Positions 33,407 through 42,067 of a stretch of DNA of 64,000 nt are shown here, in pieces (positions within the stretch are counted from its first letter, which is position 1; every line of letters starts with the position of its first letter). This DNA is from Methylobacterium sp. Leaf118 (GTDB lineage Bacteria > Pseudomonadota > Alphaproteobacteria > Rhizobiales > Beijerinckiaceae). The DNA lies in assembly GCF_920984675.1 (NCBI RefSeq), contig NZ_CAKLBV010000002.1:105367-169366 (forward strand). The letters run 5' to 3'. Under the pieces are notes generated by a model. That model worked only from the letters and a program-made list of their open reading frames with translations. It had not been told where the DNA came from and did not search any database. The position numbers and the translations under genes were made by a program.

Positions 33407-34744
33407 TCATGACTTCCCTGGGCTCGCGGCGCCGCCGGGGCGCTGCGGTGGGGCATCATACCCCGTGCGGCGCGGAACGTCCCGGACCGCGCGGCCACGC
33501 CCGGCCTCCCATTGAAGGCGCGCGGCCTCGAGCGCCCAGACCATGCCGAGCATCATGTAGACGTGGCGCCACTTCTCCACGTCGATCTGCATGCCCTGGA
33601 GGAAGAACATCAGCAAGGCGGGGAAGACGATCTGCGCGTAGACGCGGAAGGGCGAGGCCCGGGCCATCAGGCGGAAGCCCACGAAGGTCGTCGCGGCCAC
33701 GAGGACGATGAACACCGCCCCGCCGAACCAGCCGCCATTGGCGAAGCTGCCGATGTAGGAATTGTGCGGCTCCAGGCTGAAGATCTGGCGCCAGCGCAGC
33801 GGCCCCATCCCCATCGGCTCCTCCAGGAGCATGGTGAGGCCCCGGATCTGGTTGCCGAAGCGCCCGGTCTCGCCCTCGTCGTAATCCTGCGTGACCGCCG
33901 CGCGGGTCTCGAAGGTCTTGGCGACGCTCTCGATCGACAGGAGCCCGACCAGCGCCGCCGCCCCGAGGCCCGCCGTGACGAGACCGCTCAGCACGAGGCG
34001 CCGGCGCAGGGCCCGCGACGGGCTCGTAGCGTAGAGAAAGCCCACCATCAGTCCCGTGGAGACCAGGGTCGCGCCCCAGGAGCCGCGGGAGAAGGACAGG
34101 AAGATGCCGGCCAGGATCACCAGCAGGCCGGTCAGGGCGAGGATCGGGTGCCGGCTCCGGCCCGTCAGCAGGCCGTTGGTGAGGGTGAGGGCCCCCAGGG
34201 TCAGGAACGAGCCGAACACGTTCGGGTCCTGGAACGTGCCCGAGGCCCGGCCGTAGCGGACGAACAGGTCCTCGATGCCGAGAAGCCCGAGATAGCCGAC
34301 GATGCCGAGGCAGGCCGACAGCACGCAGCTCGCGGTGTAGGCCTTCAGGGCGAGGTCGAGCCGCGCCCGGGTGTCGTCGGCATACAGCATCGCGAAGAAG
34401 ACGCCGGTGACCACGAGGTAGCCCAGCTGGATCGTCCAGGCCACCGGCAGCGGCTCGCTCACATAGGGCAGGAGCGCCACCACGATGGCGGCGAGGTAGA
34501 GGGCGAGCAGGAAGACGAGCGGCACCGCCCCCCGGTACAGGCGGATCCCAAGCGCGAACCAGATCAGCATCGTCGGGATCGCGACGATGTCGTAGGGCGA
34601 CGCGTCCGAGAAGGCGAAGCAGGCGAAGAAAATGAAGCCGGCATGCAGCGCGCTGGCGAAGCCGTGGATGACCCGGATGGCGGGAACGGTGGCCCAGGCC
34701 CCCTCACGCCAGCGCGGGGGCGGGGTGGCGGTCGTAGCAATCAT
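33407..34744 (-). CDS. O-antigen ligase/polymerase-like membrane protein
   Basis: 445-aa polytopic inner-membrane protein with about ten to eleven helices. The central periplasmic-loop region has the Wzy/WaaL-type features YGRASGTFQDPNVFGSFL, SFSRGSWGA and, later, EEPMGMGPLRWRQIF...PHNSYIGSFANGGWFGG, the His-containing loop of O-antigen ligase-domain proteins. It probably joins or polymerises surface polysaccharide. The start ATG at 34744 is preferred over an upstream in-frame one. Followed after 13 bp by the hybrid kinase; no other glycan genes are nearby. Confidence 0.85.
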   Translation of the reverse strand: MIATTATPPPRWREGAWATVPAIRVIHGFASALHAGFIFFACFAFSDASPYDIVAIPTMLIWFALGIRLYRGAVPLVFLLALYLAAIVVALLPYVSEPLPVAWTIQLGYLVVTGVFFAMLYADDTRARLDLALKAYTASCVLSACLGIVGYLGLLGIEDLFVRYGRASGTFQDPNVFGSFLTLGALTLTNGLLTGRSRHPILALTGLLVILAGIFLSFSRGSWGATLVSTGLMVGFLYATSPSRALRRRLVLSGLVTAGLGAAALVGLLSIESVAKTFETRAAVTQDYDEGETGRFGNQIRGLTMLLEEPMGMGPLRWRQIFSLEPHNSYIGSFANGGWFGGAVFIVLVAATTFVGFRLMARASPFRVYAQIVFPALLMFFLQGMQIDVEKWRHVYMMLGMVWALEAARLQWEAGRGRAVRDVPRRTGYDAPPQRPGGAASPGKS

Positions 34745-35038
34745 CGACGCAACGCACTCCCGAGCAGGCCGACGCCACCCGCCGGGCCTCGCCCGCCGGG
34801 ACGCAAGGCCCCTCATCCGCGCCGATCAGAACATCGAATGGTTGAGGTTTGCCCAACGGCGGGGCCGCGGAAGCCTCGGCCAGTCACCGCAGGGTACGGA
34901 CGGGGCAGGCGAGCTTTAATCCGCCGCGGCGCGTGCGAGGCAGCACGTCCTGCTGGAGAACGGCGCCCCATATTGTGTTCATCGAAGACAAAACGGCTCG
35001 ATCCACAGGGCCGAACAGATACGGAGACTGAGGAAGAC

Positions 35039-35305
35039 ATGAAAACCCGTTTCGCCGCCCTCGCCGCCGCTCTCGCCTTCGCCGCCGCTCCCATGGCCTC
35101 CGCCTCGGCTCAGGAGTGGGGCGGCCGCTACACCGGCTACGCCCCTCACGCGGTCGAGACCACGGGCTCGCTCGGCCGCTACGGTGCCGCGCCCACCTAC
35201 GCCTATCCCAGCTGCCCGATGAGCTCGGCCTCCGAGGGCAACGCCAACCAGCAGCACTTCCCGGTCAAGCAGTACGGCCAGACCTCGGGCGGCTACCGCT
35301 GCTGA
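35039..35305 (+). CDS. Small secreted protein
   Basis: 88 aa: signal peptide (1-24, ASASAQ), then a Gly/Tyr/Ser-rich mature part with two cysteines (Cys59 and the C-terminal Cys88) that could form a disulfide. gaggaagac precedes the ATG. No named family, but of a type I associate with Methylobacterium. Followed by a 32-residue membrane peptide gene and a terminator. Confidence 0.7.
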   Translation: MKTRFAALAAALAFAAAPMASASAQEWGGRYTGYAPHAVETTGSLGRYGAAPTYAYPSCPMSSASEGNANQQHFPVKQYGQTSGGYRC

Positions 35306-35334
35306 TCCCCGACCCGCCCACCGGAGCCGGCCCC

Positions 35335-35433
35335 ATGATGATGAAGGCGTTTTCCTACGCGATGATCGGGCTCTTCGCCTTCGGTCTCGCGACCACGGCG
35401 GTCGGCACGGCCAGCGTCCTGCTGAACCTCTGA
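35335..35433 (+). CDS. Possible 32-residue single-span membrane peptide
   Basis: MMMKAFSYAMIGLFAFGLAT then a continuation of the same hydrophobic helix; three consecutive ATGs at 35335-35343 could each start it, with cggagc upstream. It sits 29 bp after the secreted protein gene and directly before a good terminator, which supports translation as part of that transcript. Confidence 0.45.
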   Translation: MMMKAFSYAMIGLFAFGLATTAVGTASVLLNL

Positions 35434-35460
35434 CGGCGCCGCCGTCGCCCTCCATACGCC

Positions 35461-35486
35461 AAGGGCCGCCGAGAGGCGGCCCTTTC
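35461..35486 (+). terminator. Rho-independent terminator
   Basis: Stem gggccgcc / ggcggccc with loop gaga, then ttt; 28 bp after the stop of the tiny membrane peptide gene. Confidence 0.75.
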
Positions 35487-35592
35487 GCGTCGTGCCGAGG
35501 CCACGGGGCGCGGCGCCCCCGTCGGACCGGGCCGCCGCTCTCGCCCCATCCCCTCGCGCGTCCCGTCCTTCGGCAGGGCGCGCGGGGAGGGA

Positions 35593-36585
35593 TCAGGCCT
35601 TGCAGTCGAAGAAGCCCTGCCGGATTGCCTCCGGATCGAGGTTGCGGCCGATGAAGACGACGCGGGAGACGCGCGGCTCCTCCGCCCCCCAGTCGCCCTG
35701 CACGTCGCCGTCGAGGATCATGTGCACGCCCTGGAAGACGAAGCGCTTCGGCTCGTCGGGGAAGGCGACGATGCCCTTGCAGCGCAGGATGTCCGGTCCC
35801 TGGACCTGCGTCAGGTTCGAGATCCAGGGCATGAATTTTTCGGGGTCCACGGGGCCGTCGATCTTGGCCGAGACCGACTGTATCTGGTCGTCGTGGTGGT
35901 GATGGTGCCCCTCTTCCAGAAAGTCGGGCTCCACGTCGAGGATGCGCGAGAGATCGAAGGCGTTGCGGTCGAGCACCTGATCGAGCGGGATCGCGCAGCG
36001 TTCGGTGCGGTGAACCTTGGCCCACGGGTTGATCGCCCGGATCTGGCCCTCGACCCGGTCGAGATCCTCGCCCGACACCAAGTCGGCCTTGTTGAGAAGG
36101 ATCACATCGGCGAAGGCGATCTGGTTCTTGGCCTCCGGCGCGTCGCCGAGCCGGGCGGTGAGCCACTTGGCGTCGGCCACCGTCACCACCGCATCGAGGC
36201 GGGCGGCGTCGCCGACATCCTGATCGACGAAGAAGGTCTGGGCGACGGGGGCCGGGTCGGCGAGCCCGGTGGTCTCGACGATGATGGCGTCGAACTTGCC
36301 CCGGCGCTTCACCAGCCCGTCCATGATGCGGATCAGGTCGCCGCGCACGGTGCAGCAGACGCAGCCGTTGTTCATCTCGAACACTTCCTCGTCGGCGCCC
36401 ACCACGAGGTCGTTGTCGATGCCGATCTCGCCGAACTCGTTGACGATCACGGCGTAGCGCCTGCCGTGCGGCTCGGTGAGGATGCGGTTCAGAAGCGTCG
36501 TCTTGCCGGCTCCGAGATAGCCGGTGAGCACCGTCACCGGGATTTTTTGGGAGGTGGCGTCGGCGAGGGGGGAGGCGTCGGACAT
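35593..36585 (-). CDS. CobW/COG0523-family metal-chaperone GTPase
   Basis: 330-aa GTPase. Walker [13 protein letters not shown] (about 22-33), the metal-binding CXCC in [12 protein letters not shown] (Cys75, Cys77, Cys78), Walker [13 protein letters not shown] guanine motif, a histidine-rich linker ([11 protein letters not shown]) and the C-terminal CobW_C domain. The His-run and CXCC favour zinc handling (ZNG/YciC type) over cobalt. The ATG at 36585 begins the domain. A weak Zur-like dyad lies 39-53 bp upstream. Confidence 0.9.
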   Translation of the reverse strand: MSDASPLADATSQKIPVTVLTGYLGAGKTTLLNRILTEPHGRRYAVIVNEFGEIGIDNDLVVGADEEVFEMNNGCVCCTVRGDLIRIMDGLVKRRGKFDAIIVETTGLADPAPVAQTFFVDQDVGDAARLDAVVTVADAKWLTARLGDAPEAKNQIAFADVILLNKADLVSGEDLDRVEGQIRAINPWAKVHRTERCAIPLDQVLDRNAFDLSRILDVEPDFLEEGHHHHHDDQIQSVSAKIDGPVDPEKFMPWISNLTQVQGPDILRCKGIVAFPDEPKRFVFQGVHMILDGDVQGDWGAEEPRVSRVVFIGRNLDPEAIRQGFFDCKA

Positions 36586-36623
36586 ACGAGATCCTGGGAC
36601 ATGTCGGGTGGGACGATGACCGT

Positions 36624-36638
36624 TGTCATATTGTATCA
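36624..36638 (-). promoter_or_regulatory. Weak Zur-like AT-rich dyad upstream of CobW-type gene
   Basis: TGATACAATATGACA (minus strand) is a partly symmetrical AT-rich patch in GC-rich DNA, at a Zur-like position upstream of the GTPase start. Symmetry is imperfect; a candidate only. Confidence 0.25.
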
Positions 36639-36686
36639 TCGGGCGGCCCTGAAAGGCCGCCGCGCCGCATCCCGGCTCCGCAACGG

Positions 36687-37256
36687 TCAGGCGGCCGGCC
36701 GCAGCCCCTCGCTCAAGGCTGTCAGGGTCCGCGCGAAGCCTTCCGGTCCGGCCAGGAAGCGCTCCAGCAGCAGCGCCCCTTCCAGGGCCGCCACGATCAG
36801 GCGGGCATGGGCCTGCGGGTCGAGGCCGCGGCGGACGCTGCCGTCGATCTGCCCCTCCTCGAGCACGCCTGCGAGCCAGGCGATGTGCTTGTCGAAGAAG
36901 CGGACGATGGAGCGGCGCAGGCCCTCGGGCAGCGTTTCCAGCTCGACGGCGAGCGCCGCGCACAGGCAGCCGAGCCCCTGCTCGACCCCGCCGAGATAGA
37001 GCCGGCCATAGGCCTCGATCCGCTCGACCCCGTCCCGGGTGTCCCCGGCGATCGTGTCGAGGGCCGCGTCGTAGCGGGCCTCGTAGGCCTCGATCAGGGC
37101 GCCGGCCAGCTCCTCCTTAGTGCGGAAATGGTGGTGGATGCTCGCCTTGCGGATGCCCACCGCCTCGGCGAGATCGGCATAGCTGAAGCCCGAATAGCCC
37201 CGGCCGCGCACCAGGATCTCGGCTTCGCTCAGGAGCGACGCACGCGTGTCTCTCAT
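36687..37256 (-). CDS. TetR-family transcriptional regulator
   Basis: 189-aa repressor. An N-terminal helix-turn-helix ([53 protein letters not shown], given in parts of the first 70 residues) is followed by a helical ligand domain. The ATG at 37256 is preferred over one 29 codons upstream. It is divergent from the MBL/SoxYZ operon, and a dyad (37370-37383) overlaps that operon's predicted -10, so it probably represses it. Confidence 0.88.
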   Translation of the reverse strand: MRDTRASLLSEAEILVRGRGYSGFSYADLAEAVGIRKASIHHHFRTKEELAGALIEAYEARYDAALDTIAGDTRDGVERIEAYGRLYLGGVEQGLGCLCAALAVELETLPEGLRRSIVRFFDKHIAWLAGVLEEGQIDGSVRRGLDPQAHARLIVAALEGALLLERFLAGPEGFARTLTALSEGLRPAA

Positions 37257-37351
37257 CGCTCCCCGGCCATCCCTGCCTCGACTTGCCTCGCCCGCCGGCA
37301 CGGCCTCACGCGAACGCGATGGTCTCCGGCGGCCTTTCGGCATCCTGACAC

Positions 37352-37383
37352 TTGACGCCCCGGAAATCTACCTACTAGATGGT
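37352..37383 (+). promoter_or_regulatory. Predicted promoter with overlapping TetR-type operator
   Basis: TTGACG (37352-37357), 17-bp spacer, CTAGAT (37375-37380) form a sigma70-like promoter for the MBL operon. The dyad ACC-N2-CTAG-N2-GGT (37370-37383) overlaps the -10, as expected for a repressor site of the divergent TetR protein. Confidence 0.6.
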
Positions 37384-37461
37384 TGGCAATATATCGGCAA
37401 ATGTCGGGAGGATGTGGCGCATGGTGGAACCGACCCGCCGACGCTCCTTCGGGGGCCCCGC

Positions 37462-38397
37462 ATGACCGGCGCCCGCGCCACGCGGCGTCAGGCCCTGTTC
37501 GGCGGTCTGTGCCTGTGCTGCCTGCCGACGCTCGGGCGTGCCGCCGATGCCTTTTCCCTGGACGAGGTGGCGCCGGGCGTCTTCGTGCGCCGCGGCCCCG
37601 ACGCCGAGGCGACCGCGGAGAACAACGACGCCATCGCCAATATCGGCTTCATCGTCGGGCGCGACGGGGTGCTCGTGACGGAATCGGGCGGTAGCCTCGC
37701 CGACGGGCATTGGCTGCGCGCCGAGATCGCCAAGCGCACGTCCAAGCCGATCAAGTATGTGCTCCTGACCCACGTGCATCCCGACCACGTGTTCGGCGCC
37801 GGTGCCTTCCAGGGCGACGCGCCGACCTTCGTCGGTCACGCCGCCCTGCGCGGCGCCCTCGACGCCCGCGGGGACTTCTACCGCCAGCGCCTCGTCGAGA
37901 TTCTCGGCGCGGAGCGGACCGGCCCGGTGGTCTACCCCACCCTGGAGGTGAAGGAGCCCGCCGAGATCGATCTCGGCGACCGCACGATCCGCCTGACCGC
38001 CCACGGCACCGCCCACACCAATTGCGACCTGTCGATGCTCGATACCGGCAGCGGGCTCCTGTTCCCCGCCGATCTTCTGTTCGTCGGCCGCATTCCCTCC
38101 CTCGACGGCAGCCTGCTGGGCTGGCTCCGGGAGATCGAGCGGCTGAAGGGGATGGGGGCCGCCGCCGCCGTACCGGGCCACGGACCGGTGCGTGTCGAAT
38201 TCGCGCCCGCGATCGCCGATCTCGCGCGTTACCTCACGGTGCTGCGCGACGAGACGCGCGCGGCCGTCGCCGCGGGCCGCCCGATCGAGGCGGCGGTGCG
38301 GACGGTGGCGCAGGGCGAGAAGGACCGCTGGAGCCTGTTCGAGACCTATCACGGCCGCAACGTCACCCAGGCCTACCAGGAACTGGAGTGGGAATGA
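37462..38397 (+). CDS. Exported MBL-fold zinc hydrolase, quinoprotein relay type
   Basis: 311-aa metallo-beta-lactamase-fold protein. A signal (twin-arginine-like TRRQALFGG, 1-28) is followed by zinc ligands HVHPDH (104-109), His185 in TAHTNC, Asp204 in LLFPADLLF and His240 in PGHGP. It resembles the SoxH-related hydrolases found with PQQ dehydrogenases. First gene of a four-gene operon with a SoxYZ carrier, Cys-Trp rhodanese and thioredoxin. In SoxH-like systems the enzyme may act on sulfur-bound carrier adducts; the substrate here is unknown. Confidence 0.85.
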   Translation: MTGARATRRQALFGGLCLCCLPTLGRAADAFSLDEVAPGVFVRRGPDAEATAENNDAIANIGFIVGRDGVLVTESGGSLADGHWLRAEIAKRTSKPIKYVLLTHVHPDHVFGAGAFQGDAPTFVGHAALRGALDARGDFYRQRLVEILGAERTGPVVYPTLEVKEPAEIDLGDRTIRLTAHGTAHTNCDLSMLDTGSGLLFPADLLFVGRIPSLDGSLLGWLREIERLKGMGAAAAVPGHGPVRVEFAPAIADLARYLTVLRDETRAAVAAGRPIEAAVRTVAQGEKDRWSLFETYHGRNVTQAYQELEWE

Positions 38398-38429
38398 CGG
38401 CCCTCACGATCCCGGGAAGGAGACCGACC

Positions 38430-39245
38430 ATGAAACGCCTGCTGCTCGCCCTCAGCCTGACCCTTTCGGCCGCGGCCCTCGCCCCGGCCCCCGTACGCGC
38501 CGGCGCCACCGATTCCGACGAGGAACGCGCCGCCCGCTGGACCGAAATCAAGAAGTCGATCTTCGGCGACCGCACCGTCGAGGCGAGCGAGACGGCGGTG
38601 AAGATCGACGCGCCCGCCCGGGCCCTGGACGCGTCGCTGGTGCCGATCGGCCTGACGCTCGCCGACAAGGATCAGGTGAAGGGCCTCTACTTCATCATCG
38701 ACGACAATCCCTCGCCCTACGCCGCCCGCTTCAGCTTCGGCCCGGCCGCCGATCCGGGCGAGATCAAGCTCCGGGTGCGGGTGAACAACTACACCAACGT
38801 CCACGCCGTGGTGGAGACCAAGGACGGTCGCCTCCTCGAATCGGCCAAGTTCGTGAAGGCCTCGGGCGGCTGCTCGGCCCCGATGGGCATGAGCGACGAG
38901 GAGGCCATGAAGGGCATGGGCGAGATGCGGATGAAGTTCTCGGGCGACCCGCAGGGCGGCAAGCCCGTCGAGGCGACGCTGATGGTGCGCCACCCGAACT
39001 TCTCCGGCATGCAGATGAACCAGGTCACCCGCGACTACACGCCGGCCCGCTACGTCGACAAGCTCGACGTGACCTACGGCGACAAGCTGGTGTTCCACCT
39101 CGAGGGCGACATCTCGATCGCCTCGAACCCGGTCATCAACTTCGCCTTCGTCCCCGAGGGCAAGGGGCCGGTGACGGTGGCGGCCACCGACAACCAGGGC
39201 GGACGCTGGGAGCACCGCTTCGACGTCCCCTCGGCGAGCAACTGA
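38430..39245 (+). CDS. Fused SoxYZ-like carrier, quinoprotein-dehydrogenase associated
   Basis: 271-aa periplasmic protein. Signal peptide (1-25), SoxY-like domain (about 35-155) ending in SGGCSAP with carrier Cys148, then a SoxZ-like domain (about 175-270) with MVRHPNFSGMQMNQV, TYGDKLVF and ISIASNPVINFAF. SoxY normally bears substrates on a C-terminal GGCGG cysteine; the fusion puts it internally. A strong ggaaggag site favours ATG 38430 over the ATG overlapping the upstream stop. Similar fused proteins are named as quinoprotein-dehydrogenase-associated carriers. No dehydrogenase lies in this window. Confidence 0.85.
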   Translation: MKRLLLALSLTLSAAALAPAPVRAGATDSDEERAARWTEIKKSIFGDRTVEASETAVKIDAPARALDASLVPIGLTLADKDQVKGLYFIIDDNPSPYAARFSFGPAADPGEIKLRVRVNNYTNVHAVVETKDGRLLESAKFVKASGGCSAPMGMSDEEAMKGMGEMRMKFSGDPQGGKPVEATLMVRHPNFSGMQMNQVTRDYTPARYVDKLDVTYGDKLVFHLEGDISIASNPVINFAFVPEGKGPVTVAATDNQGGRWEHRFDVPSASN

Positions 39246-39247
39246 CG

Positions 39248-39829
39248 ATGCGGATCCTCGCCCGGACCGCCGCCTGTGCCGCCCTCGGGCTGATCCTCGC
39301 GGCGGCGGGACCGGCGGAATCGCCGGTCAACGTGCCCGAGCCGGACGGGCTCTATACAGGCCCGCCCCGGGGCTACACGCCGGCGACCCTTCAGGGCGCG
39401 ACCGTCATCGACCTGAAGGGTCTCGAAGCCCTGTTGCCCGAGGCGCCGGTGCTCCTCGACGTCGTGCTGGCCGACCGGCGCCCGGCCGGCCTGCCCGCCG
39501 ACCGGCCCTGGCTGCCGACCCATCGCTCCCTGCCCGGCGCCGTCTGGATGCCGGGCGCGGGCGGAGCGCCGCTTCCGCCCGGGCAGGAGGCGGCCTTCCT
39601 GGCCCGCGTCGCCGAACTGACCGGCGGAGACAAGGGGCGGCCGGTGGTCACCTTCTGCCGGCCGGAATGCTGGGGAAGCTGGAACGCCGGCAAGCGCTTG
39701 GTGGCGGCGGGTTACACCCGCATCCACTGGTATCCCCTCGGCGTCGAGGGCTGGCAGGACGACCACGAGACCGCCGCCGTCAAGCCCGATCCGCCATGGG
39801 ACGCGGCGAGCGGGACGCCCGAGCGCTAA
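39248..39829 (+). CDS. Rhodanese-like PQQ-associated Cys-Trp motif protein
   Basis: 193 aa. Short signal sequence (1-24), then a rhodanese-like fold (about 50-175). The active-site loop reads VVTFCRPECWGSWNAGKRL: Cys137, Cys141 and Trp142, spacing C-X3-C-W. It matches the PQQ-dependent catabolism-associated CXXCW protein family by context and by the WNAGKR...GYTRIHWYPLGVEGWQ block. It starts 2 bp after the carrier stop. It probably transfers or relays sulfur or electrons with the SoxYZ carrier (inference). Confidence 0.82.
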   Translation: MRILARTAACAALGLILAAAGPAESPVNVPEPDGLYTGPPRGYTPATLQGATVIDLKGLEALLPEAPVLLDVVLADRRPAGLPADRPWLPTHRSLPGAVWMPGAGGAPLPPGQEAAFLARVAELTGGDKGRPVVTFCRPECWGSWNAGKRLVAAGYTRIHWYPLGVEGWQDDHETAAVKPDPPWDAASGTPER

Positions 39830-39970
39830 GGGGGCCGATCGGCGGTGACCCGGAGGCATCCGGGCGGCCCCCGCGACCCTGGGCGGCGGGTTCGCGCCGG
39901 ACGCGCGGGGGCGGAGCCGGTGATCCGGTTCCGAGACATTTCACCGAACGATGACGAGGAAGGGCTGCCG

Positions 39971-40378
39971 ATGACGACCCGACGCCACGCGCTCCTCCTC
40001 GCCGCCCTGGCGCTCGGCGCCCTCTCGGGCGCCGCCACAATCGGGGCCGCGCGTGCCGCCGCGCCGACGCCCTTCGACCCGCAGGCCTTCGAGGCGGCGC
40101 AGGAGGCCGGGCGGCCGGTCCTCGTGCAGGTCTCCGCACCCTGGTGCCCGATCTGCCGGACCCAGAAGCCGATCCTGGCGGGCTTGGCCGCCGAGCCCCG
40201 TTTCAAGGACCTCGCGATCTACACGATCGACTTCGACAGCCAGCGCGATCTCCTGCGCCGGTTCGATGCGCGGATGCAGAGCACGCTGATTCTCTTCAAG
40301 GGGCGAACCGAGGTCGGCCGGTCCGTCGGGGAGACCCAGCCGGAATGGATCGAACAACTCTTGGAAAAGGGTTTGTAA
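39971..40378 (+). CDS. Periplasmic thioredoxin-like protein
   Basis: 135 aa. Signal peptide (1-30, ending ARAAA; RR near the start), then a thioredoxin fold with redox motif APWCPIC (Cys59, Cys62), LAAEPRFKDLAIYTIDFDS and cis-Pro-like region QSTLILFKG. It follows the Cys-Trp rhodanese by 141 bp on the same strand and may reduce carrier or rhodanese cysteines. DsbD/CcdA-type reductant is not present here. Confidence 0.82.
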   Translation: MTTRRHALLLAALALGALSGAATIGAARAAAPTPFDPQAFEAAQEAGRPVLVQVSAPWCPICRTQKPILAGLAAEPRFKDLAIYTIDFDSQRDLLRRFDARMQSTLILFKGRTEVGRSVGETQPEWIEQLLEKGL

Positions 40379-40729
40379 GCCGGCTATCAAAAAGGCCTGC
40401 CCCATTTCGGGCTCAATCGGTGCAAGATTGAAACCGGAACGATTTCAGGCGGGTGACAAACAGGCTCGGCTGTTGACAGCGGGCCGGATGTGGCGGAAAA
40501 GCGGCGGGCCCGGAGGTGGTCCGACGTCTAGGGAGGAAACGCCCGAAACGGGCATCGCGGGGCGGCAAACGCCACCGCACACAGGAGGCCGGCGCCTCCG
40601 GGCCACATCTCTTTCCGCAGCGCCCCCGCGGCGGGCTTGCCAGGACCGGCACGAACGGAGCTATAGACATCCCCGATCGTGAATCCGTGACCCATCCGGG
40701 TCGGCGGATGCCTCTCCCCGGATCGAGCC
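40379..40729. other. Intergenic, panB upstream region
   Basis: About 350 bp with no supported gene; the short frames lack domain patterns. The far end holds the panB promoter at 40637-40666. A loose hairpin could exist near 40600-40640, but nothing firm was seen. Confidence 0.35.
40637..40666 (+). promoter_or_regulatory. Predicted promoter of panB
   Basis: TTGCCA (40637-40642), 18-bp spacer, CTATAG (40661-40666), 64 bp before the panB ATG. The ctatag -10 form is typical of alphaproteobacterial housekeeping promoters. Confidence 0.5.
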
Positions 40730-41554
40730 ATGTCGCAGCAAGTCCAGTCCCGGCGCCTCAGGGCGATCGACTTGGCCAAGCGGAAGGCGGAGGGGCGCAA
40801 GATCATCGCCCTGACCGCCTACCACGCCCACACGGCGGGCATTCTCGATCCCCATTGCGACTTCATCCTCGTGGGCGATTCGCTCGGCATGGTCATGCAC
40901 GGCATGGAATCGACCCTGCCGGTGACCCTGGAGATGATGATCGTCCAGGCGCAAGCGGTGATGCGCGGGACCTCGCGGGCGCTGGTCGTCGTCGACATGC
41001 CGTTCGGCTCCTACGAGGCGAGCCGGGAGCAGGCCTTCCTCAACGCCGCCCGCGTCCTCAAGGAGACCGGGGCGGGCGCGATCAAGATGGAAGGCGGCGC
41101 GCGCTTCGCCGACACGGTCGCCTTCCTGACCGAGCGCGGCGTGCCGGTGATGGGCCATATCGGCCTCACGCCCCAATCCGTGAACACGATGGGCGGCTTT
41201 CGCGTGCAGGGCCACGGCGCCGGCGACGAGGCGCGGCTGCTCGAGGATGCGCGGGCGATCAGCCGAGCCGGTGCCTTCGCGCTGGTGATGGAAGGCATCG
41301 TCGAGCCGGTGGCGCGGGTCATCGCGACCGACCCGGCCGTCACGGCGGCCACCATCGGCATCGGCGCCACCGCGGCCTGCGACGGTCAGATCCTGGTCCT
41401 GGAGGACATGCTCGGCCTGAGCGAGCGCGCCCCGAAATTCGTCAAGGGCTACGGGTCCCTGCGCGCCCATATCGAGGGCGCGGTCCGGGCCTATGCCGAC
41501 GAGGTCCGGGAGGGACGCTTCCCGTCCGAGGAGCATGTCTACCCACCACGGTGA
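40730..41554 (+). CDS. panB: 3-methyl-2-oxobutanoate hydroxymethyltransferase
   Basis: 274-aa first enzyme of pantothenate synthesis, adding a hydroxymethyl group from methylenetetrahydrofolate to 2-oxoisovalerate. Motifs are [57 protein letters not shown], and [20 protein letters not shown]. Length normal. Stand-alone, without panC beside it. Folate-bound C1 links it to methylotroph metabolism only indirectly. Confidence 0.96.
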   Translation: MSQQVQSRRLRAIDLAKRKAEGRKIIALTAYHAHTAGILDPHCDFILVGDSLGMVMHGMESTLPVTLEMMIVQAQAVMRGTSRALVVVDMPFGSYEASREQAFLNAARVLKETGAGAIKMEGGARFADTVAFLTERGVPVMGHIGLTPQSVNTMGGFRVQGHGAGDEARLLEDARAISRAGAFALVMEGIVEPVARVIATDPAVTAATIGIGATAACDGQILVLEDMLGLSERAPKFVKGYGSLRAHIEGAVRAYADEVREGRFPSEEHVYPPR

Positions 41555-41809
41555 GCGGCGTGTCGCTGGGCTGGCGCGACGGACCGGCCGCCGCCGCGGA
41601 CGCGGTGGGGCAAGGGCTCGCGACGGGTCCCGCGCGGGTCGGTCCCAGGGGCGCCGAACCCTGCCCGGAGCGCGGCCCATCTTGACGCGCGGCACCCCAT
41701 CGGGCATTCACGCGCCGGAATTCGGCCGGGGCTTCCCGGCCTTTTGCGTTTCGCGCGCTGGCGCCGCCACGGAAGCGAACCGCGTCCGACAACATTGGAG
41801 CGCCACCCC

Positions 41810-41977
41810 ATGGCCAAGGCCGTCACCGTCAAGATCCGCCTCGTCTCGACCGCCGACACGGGTTACTTCTACGTCACGAAGAAGAACTCGCGCACGCAGA
41901 CCGAGAAGATGGTCATGAAGAAGTATGACCCGGTCGCGCGCAAGCACGTCGAGTTCAAGGAAGCCAAGATCAAGTAA
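41810..41977 (+). CDS. rpmG: 50S ribosomal protein L33
   Basis: 55-aa L33 ([20 protein letters not shown]...[18 protein letters not shown]). It has no CXXC zinc ribbon, so it is the zinc-free form. Start is the ATG at the family N-terminus, within a longer open frame. Followed by a strong terminator. Confidence 0.97.
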   Translation: MAKAVTVKIRLVSTADTGYFYVTKKNSRTQTEKMVMKKYDPVARKHVEFKEAKIK

Positions 41978-42004
41978 GCGGTCGGCCTCCGATCTTTCTC
42001 TGTG

Positions 42005-42034
42005 AAAGCCGCCTCCCTCGGGAGGCGGCTTTTT
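42005..42034 (+). terminator. Rho-independent terminator after rpmG
   Basis: Stem agccgcctcc / ggaggcggct with a 4-base loop followed by ttttt; 28 bp after the rpmG stop. Confidence 0.9.
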
Positions 42035-42067
42035 GCTGACCGCGTGAGCGGAAGGGCGGCGGACGCG

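Noticed and set aside
30067..33711. 1214-residue plus-strand frame
   Set aside because: Longest frame in the window but antisense to the hybrid kinase; no domain pattern.
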